Shown: positions 55,620 through 64,000 of the stretch, one piece after another | Numbering within the stretch: position 1 is the first letter of the stretch | Layout of the letters: each line of letters begins with the position of its first letter | Assembly (NCBI GenBank): GCA_031002005.1 | Contig: CM061919.1 | Span: 222,268,739 to 222,332,738, forward strand | DNA: 64,000 bases | Direction: 5' to 3' | Source: Vandiemenella viatica | Taxonomy: Eukaryota > Arthropoda > Insecta > Orthoptera > Morabidae | Position numbers and translations under genes: made by a program | Notes under the pieces: model-generated | Told to the model about the DNA's origin: nothing | Database searches by the model: none | What the model saw: only the letters and a program-made list of their open reading frames with translations

Positions 55620-58260
55620 GTAAATCCAACTTTACTTTTTTTTCTGTCACCAGTCCTTCGAATGGTTTGATGCAATCCTTCATCCCTTCCTATCTTTTGC
55701 TAATCTCTACATACCCTTTACAACCCAACTCCTCAATTATCGGGTTCGCATATTCTAAACACTGTCTTCCTCTGCAGTTCTAACCTTCGACTGTTCCCTC
55801 TACTAACAATTTAACCAATCCTGCATGTAAGACTCTTCCACAAACTTCTTTCCTTTATCATCCTTTCAAAAATTCGTTCATTTTGTCTGTACATTTAATT
55901 TTCAGCATTCTCCTGTAGCACCACATTTCAGATGATTAAATTAAAATCCACACTTCACTACCATAAAGTGCTGTGTCTGCTTTTAACACCATTTCAGCTT
56001 TGGCCATCAGTTGTAATTTTGCTTCCCAAGTAGTAGAATTCTATTGCATCCGATCTTATTTTTATATTTAATCTACTAGTATTGGTATAATTTCTCCTAC
56101 ATTTCATCACTTTTGTGTTGCTTTGATTTATATTCAGTCCAGAATCTTCCTTCGGTATTTTGTTCATGCCTTTCAGTAAATGTTCAGATAAGACAGTCAT
56201 CAGCAAATCGTAGTATACTGATTTTTTTCTCCCTGAACACTTATGCCACATGAAAATTTTTTTTTTTACTTTATTGTTTCTTATACATATACATTGAATA
56301 TTAATGGGGATAGACTACAACCTTGTCTCACACCCTTTTTAACTGATGCATCTCTCTCATGATTCTCACTTTTATTATAGCCACTTGATTCTTATATAGT
56401 TTATAAAGTATACTTCTATCTTGATATTTTAGACCTGACTTCTTTAAAATTTTGAATATCTTGTCCCACCTAACATTGTCAAAAGCTTTTTCTAAATCAA
56501 CACACCCCATAAAAGTATCTTTTCTTGATCCACCCTTCAAGTATTAATCTTATAGCCAGAATTGCTTCCCTTGTACTGCAGTTTTTCCTAAACCCAAATT
56601 GATCTTCACCTGCTATCTATTCTACTACCCTCTCTATCCTTCTGTATTTTTGAAGCAGTAATTTTGGAGCATGTGATATTAGACTAGTGATGCGATAATT
56701 CTCATATTTGTTGGCTGGTGCTTTCTTCGGAAGTGTGAAGATGTTATTTTTATTAAAATCAGTTGGAATTTCTCCTGTTTAATTACTTTTTTATATCAGT
56801 TTGAATAATTGCTTGATTCCTCCTTCTCCTAGGGATTTAAGAAGTTCTGCAGGGATCTCATCGATTCCAGCTGCCTTATTTGTTTTCAAGTTATTCAGAG
56901 CTCTATCAAATTGTCCTAAAACAGGATCTCCTAATTCATTAATATCGACATCGCCTTCATTTTCCATTATCTTATTGTTCAGATTGTCCCCCATCATACA
57001 GTTTCTCAATGTATTTCTTCTATCAGTTAGCTCTGTTGTCTGAGCTTAAAAGAGGATTCCCATAGGCAGCTTTAATATATTATGCACCTCTATTCTTCAT
57101 TTCTCCAAAATTTTGTTTGATCTTCCTATATGCAACATCTACTTTACATACGGTATGTCCATTTCCTTTTTTACTTCTTCACACTTTTCTTGTAGCCATT
57201 TTTCTTTTGCTTTTTTAATTTCATTTTTATTTGATTTCTAAATTGCCTGCATTGCTCTCTTCCTGCTGCATCCAAAGGGATTTTGGGCCTTCCCTGATCC
57301 ATCAGCTCCAAAATTTCTTCTGTGATCCAAGGTTTTTGGATGGCTTGTTCCGTAGAGCCTAATGTTTCTTTACTGGCTTTCATTATGTTTCTCTTCAATG
57401 CATTCCATTTGTCCTTGGTGAGCTCCTTTCACAGTTACTTCTTTGACCTAAGTCTACCATTTCTGCAAATTTTTCTCTCGTGCTAGATTGTTTCAGTTTA
57501 TTCACTTCCAGTCTGTTCTGCTTATATTGCTTCCTTATTCGCATGAATTTGAGCCTGAATTTCATTACTATCAAATTGTGGTCGGAGTCTATGTCTGCTC
57601 CTGGAACGCTTTACAGTTTAGATTCTAGATCTTGATTCCTGAATCTCTGACCATGATATAATCTAGCTGATGTCTGCCTGTATCCCCAGGACGTTTCCAG
57701 GTTTATATTCTTCTTGCATGGTTCTGAAACAGTGTGTTTGCCACTACTAGCTTATATCTTTCACAAAATTCTAGCAACCTGCATCCTTGCTCATTTCTTT
57801 CTCCTAGACGAAAACTTCCTACAGTATTCCCCTCTTTTCCTTCACCCACTATTGTATTCCAATCATTCATGATTATTATATTTTCCTCCCCCTTCACATA
57901 TTGAATTAATTCTTCAATTTCAGCGTATATTTTTTTTTCTATTTCTTCGTCATCTTCCTGTGACGTTGGCATATACACTTGTACTAATGTGGTTGGGGCT
58001 GGCTTAGTTTCTAACCTCATCAAAATAATCCTGTCGCTAAACTGTTCATAATAACTCACCTGTTTTCCTACTCTCTTATTACGAACCCTACACCAGTAAC
58101 TCCACTGACAGATTTGTGTTAATAATTCTGTGTTCCCCATACTAGAAATCCTGTGCATCCTTGCACTTAATCTCACTAATCCTGATGATATCTAACTTAA
58201 TTCGTTCAATCTTCCTTTTTAAATTTTTTAACCTACCTGTCCTATTCAGACTTCTAACAT
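55620..58260 (-). pseudogene. LINE family B (RTE/BovB-like), near full length
   Basis: From right to left: endonuclease remains TTLVQVYMPTSQEDDEEIEK, then YVKGEENIIIMNDWNTIVGE (near 57860, where intact copies read GD.N) and GRRNEQG-like LGERNEQGCRLLEFCERYKL. Next a linker (near 57300) and RT blocks ALNNLKTNKAAGIDEIPAEL (near 56900), CVDLEKAFDNVRWDKIFKIL then KKSGLKYQDRSILYKLYKNQ (near 56480), and downstream GLNINQSNTKVMKC near 56130. The 3' end GCATCAAACCATTCGAAGGA is near 55650-55670. AGIDEIPAELLK and DLEKAFDNV..DK are hallmarks of the RTE/BovB clade (the CFDP2-like endonuclease family). Several frame breaks; dead. Confidence 0.85.
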
Positions 58261-58979
58261 TCTACACTCCGACTCATAGAATGTTTCTATCCATTCTGAT
58301 GACTCCTCCCTGAGTAGTCCCCAACCAAATATCTGATTACCTCCGGAATGTTTTACCCATGAAAAAGCCATAATGTATGTAATTTGAGAGGATTACATGT
58401 CCTCGGGATACCCTTTGGATCTTTAATGCAGTGGTTTCCCGTTGCCTTCTGCATCCCCATGCCATTGATCATTTCCGATTCATCTGTCTTTTGGGGTTGT
58501 TTCCAACCCCAAGGGCAAGAGGGTGCCCAGGACTGCTCCCCTCTCTTCCACCCTTCCTTAGGAGGCCTTTGGCAAGCAATGGGTAACTCCTTATACTGGG
58601 AATCTTTCAGTCATCAGTCTCGTCCATGCGAACAGTGTGCACCACGTGAAGGAGAGGATATTTGTTTGGACAAGGCTAATATGGTCTCTTCCAAACCCCT
58701 ACACCCCCATTTTATCTGCTGGACCAACATATATCACTGTCAGGCTGTTGACCAATTCAAGTGGGTTTACATCTGGTGCTTGCCATCGAAATAAAATATT
58801 TTTACAACACAGTCCACCATTACACTTTTGAACATTTCATTCCAGCCTAGCTTCTGACTGTAAACCATTAACACAATGATTTATTTAAATAGTCACAACC
58901 AGTGATCGTAATACACCATATTATTGCATTCCCATCTTTTTCCATCTCTATTGATTTCTTCCCCAACTCCTTGCTGTCT
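58261..58979. other. Upstream flank of LINE B, possibly its 5' region
   Basis: 58270-58790 is less AT-rich, with ATGCAGTGGTTTCCCGTTGC at 58427 and open frames on the plus strand (58384-58831) that look like antisense by-products. It adjoins the LINE B endonuclease and may be the 5' part of the element. 58800-58979 shows nothing. Confidence 0.4.
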
Positions 58980-59250
58980 ACCTTCTAAGACTTTTTCTAC
59001 CCTACCACTTTTTCATCTTCTCCATTGGTATTTATGCCTCAGTCTGTCTAATGCTTCATACCTTGCGAAAATCTGACCCTATCAACTTGGCCTCACTTGT
59101 CCATTTCATTCAAAACATCTTGCATTTAGATCACTGAGATTCACATGAATATTCTTCACTAAAGCAAACTAGTTTGTTTTCCTCTCTGATATTTATGATT
59201 TCTCTGTCAAGTTACCTACCACTGTTGGAACTATTTTCAGAAATAGTACT
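58980..59250 (-). pseudogene. LINE family A RT scrap
   Basis: Nucleotide similarity to the RT segment at 42640-42870: ACTTGGCCTCACTTGTCCAT then TCATTCAAAACATCTTGCAT and AGATTCACATGAATATTCTT correspond to matching words there. Too decayed to translate. Confidence 0.7.
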
Positions 59251-59687
59251 GCTACTTCAGAAAGTTCAGTAGCTCTGCTGGTATCATGCTAGTCCATGGT
59301 TTATTCTAACCTAATTTTTGCTTGAAAATATGTCTTTCATTGATTGCTACAGTATTACATCATTATCTTGCATGACACAAAGTTGTAGCCATATCGTGGT
59401 ACTCGGTAATCCCGATATCGATTTCTTAACGCTTTTGCTTGTTGCCAACACATGTTTATAAAAAGTAGGTCTCTGTTATTATACAAGTCTGTACTTAATC
59501 TATCTTTACCTGTAACTTTTGTGCTGTTTAAGGGCTGGTTTAATTCTTATGGAACTATTGGATTTTCTATTGTTTGACTTACATCCTCATTGTTATTCTT
59601 AACATCATACTTATTTTGTGTAATGCCATTTGTATTTATAGTATGTTTTTCTTCTCTACCAAAATATTTCATCGCTTTATATATAGA
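59251..59687. other. Non-coding stretch with one weak core unit
   Basis: A degraded core unit (TAGTCCATGGTTTATTCTAAC) near 59291, then AT-rich sequence up to the Helitron end. Confidence 0.4.
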
Positions 59688-62239
59688 CTAGCCCCAAAGC
59701 CCGTCAAAAATGACGAGTTTAAAAGAGTGTTATGGTAGTAATTTCTTTACAGTTACTTAACTACATAGAATTGTTATAAAGCTCATTTTAATTTATCTTC
59801 CATTGTGCTGTAGCAAAAAGCTTCAGTTGTCAACTTGGTCCAGGTTGCATTTCAACCTAACCACAATCTCCACTAATATTGCCACTAGAAAAGAAAAGTT
59901 TAAATCACACGCGAATAATTATATTTCTTGTATCACATGCCAATGTCATCATGCATCGTGATATAAACTTTATCCCAAATCTTCACAGTTTCTACATTTA
60001 CATCCATACTCTGCAATTCACAAACATTGTGGGTGGCATTGGGTGCTAACCACCAATCTTAATTTTGTGCATTCCAATCCCGAATAGCATGAGGAAAGAA
60101 AGAATACATAAAAGCATCAGTACGACATCTTATTTCTCGAATCTTATCTCTCGTCATTGTGACCTTAATATGTTGGCGGGAGAAGTATTTCATTGCACTC
60201 TAAGTCAAAGAATTTCGCATATTCTCCAATAAATTCAAACGCAAACCATGTCTTCTCTCACAAATGATCCCAGCTCACTCTATCAATTCTGTGATGCTTT
60301 CATTAGGGCTGTAGCAACCAGTCACGAATCAGCGGCTCTCCTCTGTATACTGCGCACTGAGTCAATCAAGCCCTTGGGATACGGATACCAAACTCCACAT
60401 CAGTAATCCAGATGGTGACACACTAGTGTTTTATATGCTATTTCCTTTGTATGAGCATTAAAACTCCTCAAAATATGACCTATAAATTATAATTAGCTTT
60501 ATCTACGACAGAAGTTATGTGCAAGTCCCATTTCATGTTGCTTTGTTCTATTACCCCCAGATACTTCAGGGAATCAACCATGTCAACAACTGAATTGTTT
60601 ACTTTGTACTCATGAACAAACTGATTCTTTTTGTTACTTATTCACATTGCCTTGCAATTTTTGCCATTAAGTGTAAGCTGCCATTTACGGTACCATTCGG
60701 AAATAGAATCCAAATCTTGCTGAATCCCTAAGCAATCGTCAGGGCATCTTATTTCCCTATAGATATCTGCATCGTCGGCAAACAGTTGCAACCAGCATTT
60801 AATGTTGTCACCTAGATTATTTATAAAAATTAAGAATAGTAGTGGTCCTAATATACTTCCTTCAGGAACGCTCGAAGTAACTCTAGCATACTGTGATCAA
60901 CTAGTTAGAAAATTGCGTATCCATTCGCAAATCCGCCCCAATATACCGTATGCTCGAGTCTTCGCTAATAGTCTGTTGTGTGGTACAAAATCAAAAGCTT
61001 TCTGAAAATCCAGGAGAATTGCATCAACTTGTGAACCTGCATCAATAGCTTTGATTACGTCGTGGGAAAATGGGGCCAATTGTGTTTCACAGGATCTCTT
61101 CTTCTGAAATCCGTGTTGACACGGAGTAAGTAACTCGTTTTCATACACCTTTCTTATTACCTCTGATGAAGATCGATGTTTTAACAGCTGAATTAATGAC
61201 CCCAGTGAAAACGAAGGATGTTAGAAATAAATCTTGACAACTTGTGCTATGCTACGTAATACTTAATTGTGGTTTAGGCCACATATAACGTGATCAATTT
61301 TGAACTTCTTTCATTCTAACCGTGTAATAATTTCAGTAAAAAAAAAAAAAAAAAAAAGCAACTGATAATTAATATGTCAATTTAAACGAAATACATAATT
61401 TTCTTTCAAAGTTCTGCCAATTCATTTCTTAGCGGTTGCTTAACTAAATATAATTGTTATAAAATAAAATTAAATATAATTCCTTGTGCCCTGAGCTGTA
61501 GCAAAAGGTTTCAGTTTCCATCCGGGTCCACGTTGCACTTCAACCTAACCACAAACTACGCTAAACTTTCCGGCAGAAAAACAATACTTCAATCTCACAC
61601 ATATTAATACATGTACTGTATCGCACTTTAGCGGCATAAATGCATCACGATATAATTAAAATAAATCTTATAAACTTACAATAGGCCACGTAATATTTGT
61701 TTTAATTGCAGTTTAGGCTGCACAGATTGCGATCAGTGTGCAACTATTTCTGTTCAGATGATTTAATACTTTCAGTAATAGGACAAAGATTAAATTATTT
61801 TGAAGCGCAAAAAAAAAAAAAAAAAAAAAAAATCAAATTATTCATGCCCTCTGCCATAACATCAAATGCCAGTTGTAATCCTGACCCATGCTAAGTAACA
61901 ATGTAATTGAAACTCTCGCTAAAGTTGATGCTCGAAAATTAAAGCTTATACCTTATGTATCTATGGACAAAGAATTTAAGGAATACTTCTATATATCAAA
62001 AGAATAATACTTAAATATAAGCATCCAATGATTGTATTGTGTTTAAATCGACATATCATACTTTTATTTCAGTGTTCTGTCAGTTAATTTATTCATGGGT
62101 GCTTAGGAATGTTATTAAATAATGTGCATAACCTGGAACAAAGGTGTAATGTGTGACATCATATTGCGACATCATAGTCATGTCATGGTGTGACAAATGG
62201 CATCACAGATAACCAAAACTTGTGTTTTATAAGTATAGA
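59688..62239 (-). mobile_element. Helitron-like element with tandem core units
   Basis: Minus-strand 5' end TCTATACTTATAAAAC after host A at 62240; the 3' end has a perfect 5-bp stem (CGTCA, loop, TGACG), ten bases, then CTAG before host T at 59687. It shares its 5' bases with the element at 51864. Inside are three diverged units: GGTCCAGGTTGCATTTCAAC at 59839, GGTCCACGTTGCACTTCAAC at 61528 and a weak one near 61880. The first two end in runs of about 20 A (61339-61358, 61810-61831). A CR1-like LINE (59985-61200) split the first unit. No Rep/helicase. Confidence 0.72.
59985..61200 (-). pseudogene. LINE family C (CR1/jockey type) fragment
   Basis: Right to left: TPCQHGFQKKRSCETQL and DAGSQVDAILLDFQKAFDFV with PHNRLLAKTRAYGIL (61148-60900), the RT finger and palm with the first catalytic Asp; then PEGSILGPLLFLI-like sequence (near 60850) and F.DD-like DADIYREIRCPDDC (near 60770); then a tail with IRDWNAQN near 60080. 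The L.DF.KAFD.VPH pattern is common to CR1 and jockey LINEs. Multiple stops. It lies in the first tandem unit of the Helitron. Confidence 0.8.
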
Positions 62240-62559
62240 TTATTTTCATTGCATAGATCATATTTGACTGTTACATAAGGAAAGCAAAACTTTGTGAGCA
62301 CTAATACTTGATCCATATCATCAAAAATATATCTGGAAGGTATAATTGATGATGACTAATATCTGGATAATTGCATCAGGAATTATGAACAAAGCATGGA
62401 ATAGCACAGCTAATGGCAGAGACCTTTGCTGCAATCACTTCATCTGCCATTTTGAATCTTTGTGTCCAGCAATGAAGAATTGTTGCTGAAAGGAGTGTTT
62501 TATGCTTCACTTCATTGAATACTGTGTTCTATAATAACCAGTTCACACCATGAGACCTT
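62240..62559. other. Non-coding stretch
   Basis: Flank between the Helitron and a LINE. No feature supported. Confidence 0.4.
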
Positions 62560-63214
62560 CTTTCACAGCGTTAAAGATACTGCACCAGGTCCAAATCTGT
62601 TCCAGTACCAGATGCTGAGATCTTAGCAAAGATGCTAAAGAGTACCTTCTGGATGTTTTTAACTGTTTTTGGACCAAGGGATATTTCTCTGCCTTGTGGA
62701 AAAACTAGCAAGTACAAAATGTTACCAGGTACCTAGCATCTCCTAGTCAAACCGCATGGTTATGTTGCTAGAATGGATGGTGAACTGCCGTCTGGTCTGG
62801 TGTCTTGAATCCTAAACTCTGCTGAGCCAGTCTTGGTGTGGATTCAGGAAATTCCGCTCCACCTTTCATAACCTGATCCTTGTGGAAGTGGCATTATGGA
62901 ATGCATTCATCTGCTGCCAACATCTTGTGAGTGTTTTTTTTTTTTATCGAGAAGGCCTACATTACTACATGGAGGCATAGAAGTTTATAGCAGTTGCATG
63001 ATTATCAGTTTTTTAGAGGAAATCTGCCCCATTTTTTACCATCATTTTTATCATAGCACTTCTTCTGGTACTGCGTCAGTTGCGAAGTATCAGATCTTTT
63101 TATATAGGAAAATGGTGTTCCCCAAGGGGTCAGTTTTAAGTTTTACCCTTTATGCTCTTAGTATCAACAGTATTTTGTTGGCATGGAGTAGTTTCATCCA
63201 ATACTACTTAAAAG
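62560..63214 (+). pseudogene. Jockey-clade LINE reverse transcriptase fragment
   Basis: Mixed frames give FRKFRSTFHNLILVEVALWN (near 62850, the QCGFR..RST motif region), then RGNLPHFLPSF near 63015, and ENGVPQGSVLS near 63110, followed by FTLYALSINSI (62896-63222 frame shifts in between). GVPQGSVLS.TLF...IN.I is a jockey-clade signature. FADD is not reached: the copy is cut at TA 63215 by the following Tigger-like end. Strongly decayed. Confidence 0.7.
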
Positions 63215-63216
63215 TA

Positions 63217-63429
63217 CAGTAGAAGTCAGATTATCCGAAGTAAACGGGACCGGGACCACCTCGGATAACGAAAAACTCTGATAACCGGAGGTCAAGAAAA
63301 CGTATTGAAACTGAAATAATACGATTTATTTATAGTGTAAAACTAATTTGTGAACCAATAAAGTTGTTTTTTGTACATTAATTACGATCACTTGCAAAAA
63401 AAACTGTCTTCTGTGTTACAGAACCATAC
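63217..63429. mobile_element. Left end of a Tigger/pogo-like element
   Basis: CAGTAGAAGTCAGATTATCC starts after TA 63215-63216, and an inner piece CCTCGGATAACGAAAAACTC follows. CAGT with TTATCCG and GGATAACGA strings near the end is usual for Tigger/pogo ends. A piggyBac element interrupts it at TTAA 63430, and the rest lies outside the window. Confidence 0.65.
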
Positions 63430-63685
63430 TTAACCCTTTGACTGCTGTAGACGTGTTAACGCGCGTGGCTACTACTGCGCCCAGGTGCTCCAGACGTGTA
63501 TACACGCGCCGCCTCGCCGCCCTGTCTGTGCTCCAGACGTGTTAACACGCTAGCCTCTTAGCGGCTTGGCTATGAAGCCATATTTCCACCCAGGGTGGTT
63601 AGTTGTTTTCCTCATTCGGCCCTTGAGCGTTGGAAGCTGCGATCTAATTTGTGTTGCTCTTTTCCTTTTAGTTTTCACTGAGAAA

Positions 63686-64000
63686 ATGGCATACAGTCAT
63701 TATTTTTTTTAACTGCTTAACGTCTCTTAACAGCGAGGTCTTTAGAGATGGTAAAGAATGGGGGGCAAGGAATGGGAAGGAATTCGGCTATGGCCTTTTA
63801 AAGGAAGCATCCCGGCATTCACCTGGAGTGATTTGGGGAAACCATCGAAAACCCAAATCTGGATGCCTGGACGGGGATTCGAACCATCGTCCTCCCGAAT
63901 ACGCCGTCGTGTTTGTACCGCAGAAGAAATCGTGGAGATTCTTACTAGAAGCGACAGTGAATATGATCACTTTGATATGGATGACAGTGATAACCCTTCG
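63686..64000 (+). pseudogene. piggyBac transposase N-terminus, SINE-disrupted
   Basis: ATG 63686 begins MAYSH and runs at once into the SINE at 63703. Beyond the SINE the frame resumes around 63899: RRRVCTAEEIVEILTRSDSE then YDHFDMDDSDNP to the window edge. An R-R-..EEI...L..SDS/D-rich start is typical of piggyBac transposases (compare PREIEELLES in the copy at 4562). The catalytic core is outside the window. The SINE breaks the first codons, so this copy is probably inactive unless it is removed or bypassed. Confidence 0.75.
63703..63898 (-). mobile_element. tRNA-derived SINE, first type, in piggyBac ORF
   Basis: Same family and orientation as the copy at 11525: T run 63703-63710 (A tail), CTTAACAGCGAGGTCTTTAG, and the B box in complement GGATTCGAACC at 63875-63885. 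The head is truncated beyond CCTCCCGAA. No clear target duplication. Confidence 0.85.

Larger units (their letters stand above)
63434..64000 (+). mobile_element. Second piggyBac-type element (left part)
   Basis: TTAA at 63430-63433 is followed by CCCTTTGACTGCTGTAGACG. Three subterminal palindrome-like repeats, AGACGTGTTAACGCGCG (63449), AGACGTGTATACACGCG (63493) and AGACGTGTTAACACGC (63535), are spaced about 42-44 bp. A transposase frame begins at ATG 63686. The right end lies beyond the window. A family distinct from the element at 3955. Confidence 0.82.

Noticed and set aside
55355..55783. 142-codon plus-strand open frame
   Set aside because: Its 3' part is antisense to the LINE B tail, and the rest shows no domain or splice support.
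58384..58831. 136-codon plus-strand frame rich in Cys, Pro and Trp as a secreted protein
   Set aside because: It lies antisense to the upstream region of an RTE-like LINE, has no credible signal peptide, and a second frame overlaps it.
61339..61831. Long A runs as polyadenylation ends of transcribed genes
   Set aside because: They recur at the same place in tandem units of the Helitron-like element and have no coding sequence upstream.
62964..62980. ACATGGAGGCATAG as another CATGG element end
   Set aside because: Only nine bases match, there is no partner end or duplication, and the stretch is explained by the jockey-like LINE frame.

Overview
The window is non-coding, AT-rich animal DNA built almost entirely of transposable elements. 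tRNA-derived SINEs, several non-LTR retrotransposon clades, hAT, Tigger/pogo, Tc1-like, piggyBac, Helitron, copia and LTR remnants all occur together, and frequent GGCCTAT-type motifs are present. I infer a large, repeat-rich arthropod genome, probably a hemimetabolous insect; the species cannot be fixed from the sequence. There is no operon, no CRISPR array, no rRNA or functional tRNA gene and no intact protein gene. The only stretch that looks like host coding sequence is one possible first exon at 39213-39323.

Layout. 1-2209: featureless DNA, a LINE scrap and a 1000-base assembly gap. 2210-5772: a CATGG-ended DNA transposon carrying a probable solo LTR and a piggyBac mini-element. 6520-6850: a LINE scrap. 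7022-10566: two near-identical CATGG elements inserted 25 bp apart. 11160-13260: a minus-strand jockey-like LINE with a SINE in it. 13422-15780: copia scrap, Helitron end, SINE and core repeats. 16345-18395: a LINE split by a 285-bp hAT mini-element. 20700-22235: protein-like remnant and a LINE tail. 22240-25600: mostly empty, with one transposon footprint. 25600-38327: Tc1-like relic beside a Tigger element that contains a hAT, which contains a second hAT plus smaller elements. 38817-40910: a foldback, the possible host exon and a core-repeat cluster. 41560-46160: LINE family A copies. 47700-54655: a LINE A copy broken by a SINE, a hAT, another LINE and a Helitron. 55620-59250: RTE-like LINE and LINE A scrap. 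59688-62239: a Helitron holding a CR1-like LINE. 62560-64000: jockey LINE, a Tigger end, and the start of a second piggyBac element containing a SINE.

The most interesting signal is the CATGG family. Four copies have 8-bp target duplications, and two further 21-22 bp sites keep the duplication plus only the element's end bases, as expected of P-element-type excision footprints. A core unit (around GGTCCAGGCTGCATTTCAAC) is shared by these TIR elements and by Helitron-like elements. Elements were resolved from target duplications, terminal repeats and comparison between copies within the window. Superfamily names come from general knowledge; no database search was run.
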